From Erigeron canadensis (Eukaryota; Streptophyta; Magnoliopsida; Asterales; Asteraceae), in NCBI RefSeq assembly GCF_010389155.1, contig NC_057762.1:34718055-34782054 (forward strand): 64,000 nucleotides of DNA, written 5' to 3'. Under the pieces are notes generated by a model. The model was not told where the DNA came from and did no database searches. It saw only the letters and a program-made list of their open reading frames with translations. The translations under genes were made by a program, and so were the position numbers. Shown here in pieces: positions 57,501 to 64,000 of the stretch. Every line of letters begins with the position of its first letter. Positions within the stretch are counted from its first letter, which is position 1.

Positions 57501-60255
57501 GGATAAACTTTCAGTATAGTATTTAGATGTAATGAATATATAAAGTAAGATCATATTTTGAACTTAATCTCATCTAAGTATGTCCACTAAGATCGCTCTA
57601 TCAAAGATAGATAATTTGTTGTGTTATCTCCTACCTCTATCAGCCACAAGACTTAAAGATTAACTTCAGTTTTTTAGCCACCATGCAATCACATTTTTGA
57701 ATGTAAATTCACCAAATTTGCACCACATTATTGGTCCCTCATCATAGAACCGAGAGTACCTTCTTTGCACAGGCACTGATTGCAGTAGCATAAGCCAAAG
57801 GAGCCACAGCCAAAGCACATGGTGACGCTGCAACCATGAGCCCCAATGCTCTATAAAGTGATCCCCTGCAGGCTACACAACTATATAAATTTAATGAAAC
57901 GGTGCAGTGGATAAAATTGTATATAAAGTAAAATAAGCATCATTGGCGGAAAGGAATTTTGGTAATGGAAAGTCATGAGTGAACTGAGCAGCAAGCTAAA
58001 GGTAAAACACTCATTTCAAAAACATAAAGACTATATTGCATATAAAGTCCCGTTTCATGTATATAAATAGAGCATCAGGATACCTGGAGTACTGAAGAAT
58101 GGCCACTTGAAAAGAGCAGGGCCAATGAGGGCAACGGCAGCGGATAGAATGATGACTGCCTTACTGTACTTCTCACCAAACTGATCCAGCCACCTTTGTA
58201 GCTTCGGTTTCCTTAATTGAGCTTCTTCTGTTAGTTCCACTATCTTGTTCAGCATAGATTCTTTCCATGTCTTCTTTGTCTGTAAAGTAGTAGTTAGACT
58301 TGATGATCAGAGAATGAACTTGAAAGCAAACAACAACCACAACTACATATCTACATACATATAGAGACGGAAAAGGTCCAAAAATTACTATACTTGAAAA
58401 CAGTTGAACTACATATACCTTGAGTATCATCATACCATCTATATTCCTCGCACCACCAGGAATGCTGTCACCAACATCTCTTTCTACTGGTTTCACCTCC
58501 CCAGTCAAGTGCTCAATGGTGATGGTCGACCGACCACGAAAAACTTCACAATCTACAGGCACCGACTAACGAAAAACCAACCAAAACCATTTTAATGTTA
58601 ACATCTTAATACAACTATAGGAAAAAGCTTTTTAGAAAAAGACTCTAACTGACCAACATATTCTGTCCTTAAAAATTCAATTTAGTCCTTTATTTTTTAC
58701 CAAGTTAATCAACTAACACTTTCTTTTTCAACAAATTAGTTAAAAATCATTCCCGGAACTAGATAAGCGCTTATCTCGAAAATGAAAAATGCAATCTAAT
58801 GGTTTGTTATGGTAGTTATATTTTCGTAGTCTTTTCATATGATTTAGTTTTGGTAGAGTAATATAGAAAAGCGCTTATCTCAAAAATGAATAATAAGGCA
58901 CTTAGATGCCATTGGCATCTCTGTATCCCTATCCATACACGAATTCTGGTAACTGAAACCATAATAAGAAAGGAATTATATGATATGTGGATGTGGATGT
59001 GATTTCCATACCTCTCCAGCTCTAACCAAAATAAATGATCCAACTTCTAACTCATTAACGGGGACCTCGTGGTGTTTCAAATCAGATAAATTTAGCAACT
59101 TTTGGTTATTAACATCAAGAACAAGGGCGAATTCCGGGTAGTTTTCTTTCAACTCCTTGACGTCAACCTTTGACTGGCTGGTGAAATATTCTTCAGCTGC
59201 AGTCATTTGCACACATTAGCCATACAGCAAATAACCTAGTCAACCTAGATAAAAGAATACACAAAAATGACAACCGATATGAGCCAAGTTGAACATCGCG
59301 AGAAGCAAGCCTCCTTCCAGTGAGTTCCCCATAAAAGCTGATGCGAAAGCCGCAAGAGCCATTAATACATGAATGTTAACTTTTCCGCCAGCAACATCTA
59401 ATAGTGCATCATATGATGCTGAGACCTGGACAAGGAACAGAACGAGTTTCTGTAAAAGATATCTAGCGTCGAGAAGAAGCTTGATCCGATGCCAATTTAA
59501 AATGTATAACACCACCACAAAAGTCATCATTGTTTTCAATCCAAAGATAAGTTCCACATGATATCATTTCAGTGTGTCCAAGTCTATATAAAACTAATAC
59601 CAACTTCCAAATTACGTCCAATTGTCATTAGGCCTAATACTAGTCTTCAATCTACATCTCTTAAAAATAAAATAAAATAAAATTACGGATGCTAAGCTTA
59701 GAATATGATATATGATATAGTAAGTAATTATTATTTTACCCCAACGAGAGGGAAAGCAACAAGAGCTAAAACATGTTGAACGGGTTTGGCAATCGTTTTC
59801 GGGACGAAAAAGGGAGCAGCGGCAGCAGCTAGAAACAAAACAGTTGAGAAACAACAGAGCTCCAAATGCTCCCTTAAAAAGTCAGCTAAGTCAGTCCACT
59901 TAACCGCCTTAGCGAAATCCGCAAAAAGTTGTTGCGATTTCGAGAGTTCACCTCCGCCCTCCTCATGATGATGTCCATGATGATGATGATGGTGATGATG
60001 ATGATTGTGATCGTGATGTGATGTTGTTTTGGAATGACATGAAATGCGAGTTCGAGTAGTAGTATAACTAGTAATTGGTGAGGGTTTTGGATTGGGGAAA
60101 ATTGGGGATTTTTGGGAATAATAATAGTCATAATAGGGTTGGTGGTGAAAGAGGAGTGAGTTGACTCGGATTATTCTTGTTTTTGAACAAGGATTGGAAT
60201 AATAGAGAGTTAATGAATTGTTTGGAAGATGATGATGAAGAAGAAGACCAGCCAT
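54540..60255 (-). CDS. HMA1: Chloroplast envelope heavy-metal P1B-ATPase HMA1 (13 exons, 822 aa)
   Basis: HMA1 pumps metal ions (Cu, Zn and others reported) across the plastid envelope. Exons: 60255..59740, 59425..59275, 59196..59012, 58565..58419, 58279..58084, 57872..57760, 57424..57201, 57134..57029, 56902..56735, 56566..56350, 55148..54961, 54887..54801, 54710..54540. All junctions are GT-AG and in phase; 2469 bp with stop, close to the usual length. Exon 1 gives a transit peptide, a His run (about residues 80-100) and the first hydrophobic segment. Motifs: TGEV 305-308 (actuator), SPC 415-417 (metal site), phosphorylated Asp458 in DKTGT, HP 507-508, TGD 635-637 and GDGINDAP 682-689. A His-rich tail in place of a CxxC domain is typical of HMA1. 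No damage is seen. The last intron but two (56349-55149) holds a TA microsatellite. Confidence 0.96.
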
Positions 60256-61149
60256 TATTATTTTGATGATGAATCAGATCAAAGTTGATGAGACTGTTGT
60301 AGGAGGAGGAGCAGCAGCTGAATAAGAGGATTAATTCAATCAATTTTTATTTATTTATTAATATTAAATTTTTATTTATTTTCATCATTTATTTTTGCTT
60401 TTTTGTGTATATTTTGTTTCTGTCTGTGTCGATAGTAATGTTAACGACCACACGCCTATTTTTGATATCCGCCACATGATCGTATCCCTCATTTTTGTTT
60501 TCTTCTTTTCATTTCATTTGAAGACGTAGAGAAGTCGGGAAAACTCATGATTTGATTCGGTGAGGAAGGGGGTCGTGAAAAACTCAGATTAGAATATTAT
60601 ATACAAACATAAGTATTTTTGAAATTATATATAATAGAATTATAAAAATATATTTCAAATTAAAACATAACTGTTTAAAAGCAATTATGTTTAAAATCAT
60701 TAACATAATAATTTAAACTTGAAAATTAAAATTTAGATAGTTGATAAATTCACACTTTATCATTATTTTGTCCGTTCCAAGACTAGAGAACTTGTGAGTC
60801 GGACTCGACGAGATATGAGTCAGGAGTTTATTTTGGGTATTCGGTCGACTCAGGAAGTTTTACAACCTTGGTAAAATGTATATACTTAAGGATAGAAAGC
60901 TTCGAATAGACTTTTGATTAAGGTTTAACCTTTGAAATAATTCTCACCAACAAGACAAAACCAAACATGAAAAAAAATAACTTAAAGCACGATCGTAAAT
61001 CTAGAAAAAATAAATAAATATGTAAATTTATATAATTTTTTACATGTTAGATTAAGTTTTTATAGTAACATACAATTATAATTTATTAAACTATTTTTAA
61101 AAAATAACAATTATCAATATGATGGTTTTTTGTGCGAGTATTATACGAC
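60256..61149. other. HMA1 promoter and spacer to the duplicated exon 1
   Basis: No exon of HMA1 beyond exon 1 is repeated here. The first 200 bp upstream of the HMA1 start should contain its leader. The remainder is AT-rich. A GAGTCGGACTCGACGAG-like inverted word is near 60795. Confidence 0.5.
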
Positions 61150-61284
61150 GGGGAGTGATATTCGTACCACATGTTTTAATTAATCTACCATACATATGCT
61201 TTAATAACTTGTACAGTTTATTCAGAAAGTTGTACGGTATGTCTGGTAGATTTATCAAAATTTGTGATACGAATATCATTTCCT
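61150..61284. mobile_element. Small MITE related to the one at 15106
   Basis: The left end GGGGAGTGATATTCGTACCA and right end TGATACGAATATCATTTCC are inverted. An inner pair ATCTACCATACATA and TATGTCTGGTAGAT follows. Flanks TTATACGAC and TTATACAAA agree at six of nine bases, a worn target duplication. The GGGGAGTGATAT tip is shared with 15106-15236. Confidence 0.65.
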
Positions 61285-61907
61285 TTATACAAATACATTT
61301 GTCCATTTTGTGACATCTGATTAAAAAAATTATACAATACGTTTCTCATGATTTTTATTACCGTGCAAACAATAATATTACCATTTCATATTGTTTCAAA
61401 ATTGACAGAGTTAGATAAGGGAAACGATCTATACATCATCAGGTTTTGGCAATACACCACAAAACATATTTTATATTTTTGTATAGTACAACATTGTAAA
61501 GCACGTTTGATGGTGTATTGGAAAGGTATTCATTATCAACAAATACAAGTCAACTTCATTAGGTTTGATTAGTATTAGGGCGATGACTTAGGTGGTGAAT
61601 ATTGAATACAAGTCTAATTTCTTTTTTTCTTCCTTTCCTCTCACATACATTTTTTTTTTATATAAAAATATTTATATATATGGTGGATCATAGATGACAT
61701 AAAAGACATTTGAAGGAATTAGTATTGGGTTAGTAGTGTTCAGATGTGATTTTGCTAATGTGACATTAACTACGTTTAGTACTGGTTATGTAGTGGGCAT
61801 TGGGCAATGTTCTTATTGTACATGTTATGTAGTACACCATAGTAGATTTGGTTGCTTGAAGTCACGTTGGATAAAGAAAACAAACAAACAAAAACAAATC
61901 CGAAGTC
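61285..61907. other. Spacer between MITE and duplicated HMA1 exon
   Basis: I looked here for copies of HMA1 exon 2 or later exons on the minus strand and saw none. No other gene is supported. Confidence 0.55.
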
Positions 61908-61961
61908 TTAAGCTAAGGTATTGACTGAACTAAAGCTTAGCAAGCGAAATGAAATAATTAC

Positions 61962-62438
61962 CCCGACAAGAGGGAAGGCCACAAGAGAAAGGACTCGTTG
62001 AATCGGCTCTGCAAAAGCTTTTGGGACCAAGCAGGGGCACAAAACCGCGGCTATAAGTAGTGTGGTTGAGAAACAACAAAGTTCCAAATGTTCCCTCAAC
62101 AAGTCAGCTAGCTCGGTCCACTTGATTACCTTTGCAAAATTAGCAAATGCTTGTTGTGACTTCGTAAGCTTGAAATCGTGCCCATTATGATGGCGATGAT
62201 GACAATGTTGGTGATTGTGACCATGAACATGATCACAATGATCATGATTGTGGTCGTGATCATGGTGATGGTCAGCGGTTTTTGAATGACAAGTTATAGG
62301 ACGAATGCAAGTACGTATGTGTTTTGGGAGAGAATTAAGAGATTTGTTACGAAGGGAGACGAGCGAATTAACTCCAAGTTTTCTTCTTCTCCGGTGTAGG
62401 GAATTAACGAGAGATATAGGATGACATAGAGCAGCCAT
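61962..62438 (-). CDS. Duplicate HMA1 first exon (exon 1b): alternative first exon or short plastid His-rich protein
   Basis: The exon is open from Met at 62438 to a GGG-GTAATT donor at 61961, 159 codons. It mirrors HMA1 exon 1: a basic Arg-rich transit-like start, CHSKT, a His-rich tract, then the KSQQ...FPLVG segment, where I count about 47 of 67 residues identical to HMA1. The His tract differs: it is interspersed with Asp, Asn and Cys (HDHCDHVHGHNHQHCHH). The donor is phase 0, exactly as in exon 1, and HMA1 exon 2 lies 2.5 kb downstream on the same strand. If not spliced, translation stops after 17 further codons at 61908, giving a 176-residue protein. No stop or frameshift mars the 159 codons, so it is not an obvious pseudogene. 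Alternatives are an HMA1 isoform (809 codons), a free-standing metal-binding peptide, or a young relic. Confidence 0.75.
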
Positions 62439-63147
62439 TCTTTATGGGAGATGTTGATAAAGGATCATCGGCACCTTCATATGTATTAGAAACCAAGTTA
62501 TTGTGACCACAGACCAAATGTTGCAACATATTCCCCACATTATGTCCTCATTTTCTTTTACATTATATATGATTATATGTACTTGTTCACACATGGATAG
62601 CTATTGCTACAATTTTATGATTTGATTGCTTTTTTTATAAAAGATTTATATTTTGATAAAAAAAAAATTTTATTTATTATGAGCTCATTTAAGTATTTTA
62701 TAACTAGCAGAAGAACTTTGTACTACATACATCTTAGTTAAATTTTGTATTTTTTTTTTCTCTAGATGAATGGAATATTCTATATTTTCTTTGATCGATG
62801 TAGATGTCAAAATATAGTGTAGAAACAATTTCTTTACTACAGGATAGAGATTATAATTATTTTTCCCCCCTCTTTCACACCTTGTACACCTATGGGTTAT
62901 ATACAATCTCAGTGTATGATTATTGTAGAAGTGTTGATACAATCTCATCTTGGGGTTCATAGAAAGTTTACATACATATAATCAAAAACTGAAGCATTTA
63001 ACACTAAAACACCCAAATATTGGTACCACTTATTTCAAAACAAAATATTTAGTTAGCAAGGCATATAGATTGCACTAGCTAACATAATATGTTTTCATAG
63101 CTTTGAGATGCAATGCAACTAGTTACAACTTTGCGGGTATGGAAACT
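62439..63147. other. Spacer between exon 1b and the LTP gene
   Basis: It should hold the promoter of exon 1b next to 62439 and the 3' UTR of the LTP gene next to 63147. I see no clear TATA box for exon 1b. A 91-codon frame at 62685-62960 is not convincing. Confidence 0.5.
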
Positions 63148-63444
63148 CTAGAGCCTACAAAAGTTGAAGGTAATATCACACCAAGCTTCAACATTGTGTA
63201 CACCGGGCTCTATAAAATAAACCTTGGTTTTTGGATCCTTCATCCATCGACATATGCAAGCACGATTCTCTCGTAAATTATAACAACACTCTTCAAGAGG
63301 TACCACATTTCGATCCTCAAATGCCGGTATACATGGGTTTAACAAAGACGTATCGCAGTTAATACCCCCCTTTACAAAGTCCGGTTTCTCAAACAAAATT
63401 GCTACGATCATCATCGTGAACATAATGGAGGTGATTTTGGTCAT
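63148..63444 (-). CDS. Non-specific lipid-transfer protein, type 2-like (98 aa, secreted)
   Basis: This small secreted protein of the eight-cysteine class binds lipids in the apoplast. A signal peptide (TSIMFTMMIVAILF, cleavage likely after VKGG or nearby) precedes a mature domain of about 70 residues. The cysteine pattern is C-x7-C-x14-CC-x8-C-x-C-x23-C-x6-C, which agrees with type 2 nsLTPs apart from one residue in the second spacing. The residue between the CxC cysteines is Ile, hydrophobic as usual for type 2. The single exon and size are normal. A TATA box on the minus strand (plus 63517-63525) lies about 75 bp upstream of the start. The substrate and tissue cannot be told from sequence. 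Confidence 0.88.
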   Translation of the reverse strand: MTKITSIMFTMMIVAILFEKPDFVKGGINCDTSLLNPCIPAFEDRNVVPLEECCYNLRENRACICRWMKDPKTKVYFIEPGVHNVEAWCDITFNFCRL

Positions 63445-63516
63445 ATTTTTAACACAAAAGTACCAAGAAAGTTAATGAAGAAGTTACTATTCAAATGGAA
63501 TGTTGAGTTTACATGG

Positions 63517-63525
63517 TATTTATAG
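63517..63525 (-). promoter_or_regulatory. TATA box of the LTP gene
   Basis: CTATAAATA on the minus strand, well placed about 75 bp before the LTP start codon. Confidence 0.65.
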
Positions 63526-63723
63526 TTGCTAGATAGTGATGATTACGTACAAATACCAAAGTTGCCCGTTTGCATTATAGGGACTTAAATGATAGATATA
63601 TAGAATCACGCAACTTATCATTTGTTCCTAAAATTGCAACTTACAAAAAACAAAAAAAAAATTGTATAATACAATGTAAATATAGGCCGTACGATATATT
63701 TTAGAGTCAAATATCTATATCTA

Positions 63724-63993
63724 TCTATATGTAAAAATACTAACTCTAATGTTAAAAGTTAATTTTTGGAATATACAAAATTATTATTTAATCTCAATAA
63801 ATTAATTTATATCGTTAGTCTCTTATCTAATAAAATATTTTCACTATACCATTTAGATAAATTACATTTATATCGATTAACTACACCATTTGACGGCGTC
63901 ACCACCAGCACCTATAACTGCCACCACTACCATTAGTAGTCATCGTCATCACCATCACGCCTTCACCACCGTATTATACATGCACCCGTCTAA
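63724..63993 (+). mobile_element. Short non-autonomous Helitron-like element, copy 6
   Basis: It starts TCTATATGTAAAAATACTAA after an A, has a CACCACC-rich body, then the weak hairpin GTATTATAC and ends CACCCGTCTAA followed by T. It is more diverged than the copies at 11124 and 18415. Confidence 0.5.
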
Positions 63994-64000
63994 TATATTT

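Overview
This window is nuclear DNA from a flowering plant, almost certainly a eudicot. It has AT-rich intergenic sequence, genes split by GT-AG introns, plant-specific gene families and a dense load of transposon relics. The repeat landscape resembles that of large composite (Asteraceae) genomes, but that placement is an inference. Five host loci are well supported. NMD3 (19.5-21.1 kb, +) encodes the 60S ribosome export adaptor. An intronless subgroup-22 R2R3-MYB gene lies at 49.3-50.2 kb (+). The plastid P1B-ATPase HMA1 (54.5-60.3 kb, -) was rebuilt here as 13 exons and 822 codons. An open duplicate of HMA1 exon 1 lies upstream of it (62.0-62.4 kb, -). A type 2 lipid-transfer protein gene sits at 63.1-63.4 kb (-). 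A decayed NMD3 copy lies at 33.2-33.9 kb.

Layout. From 1 to 5.18 kb is the right part of a Mutator-like element (MULE). It holds the end of a transposase/OTU-protease gene (+) and, convergent with it, a complete 5-exon gene (-) resembling plant Transposase_24 proteins. From 5.2 to 18.6 kb there is no supported gene, but many short elements: Helitron-like tails and short copies, foldback MITEs and tRNA-like SINEs. NMD3 follows, with site II and telo-box motifs in its promoter. From 21.9 to 31 kb there is a LINE fragment split by a hAT MITE, a decayed tandem repeat and a reverse-oriented, heavily mutated Ty3/gypsy gag-pol. From 40.08 to 44.46 kb lies a second MULE of the same family in the opposite orientation. 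It has a near-perfect 9-bp target duplication and an internal deletion that removed the transposase C-terminus, the OTU exon and the convergent gene. The MYB, HMA1 and LTP genes fill the right third.

The strongest lead is HMA1. Its first exon, carrying the transit peptide, His-rich tail and first hydrophobic segment, exists twice in tandem on the same strand. Both copies are open and end at a phase-0 splice donor after the same four residues. Either could therefore join exon 2, giving two HMA1 N-termini with different metal-binding stretches from two promoters. The second lead is the MULE family: a transposase/OTU gene facing a convergent accessory gene, and repeated subterminal palindromes built on GCAGCGA-GGG-TCGCTGC.

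Exon joins were made by eye from splice consensus, reading frame and family knowledge. No search or transcript data were available.
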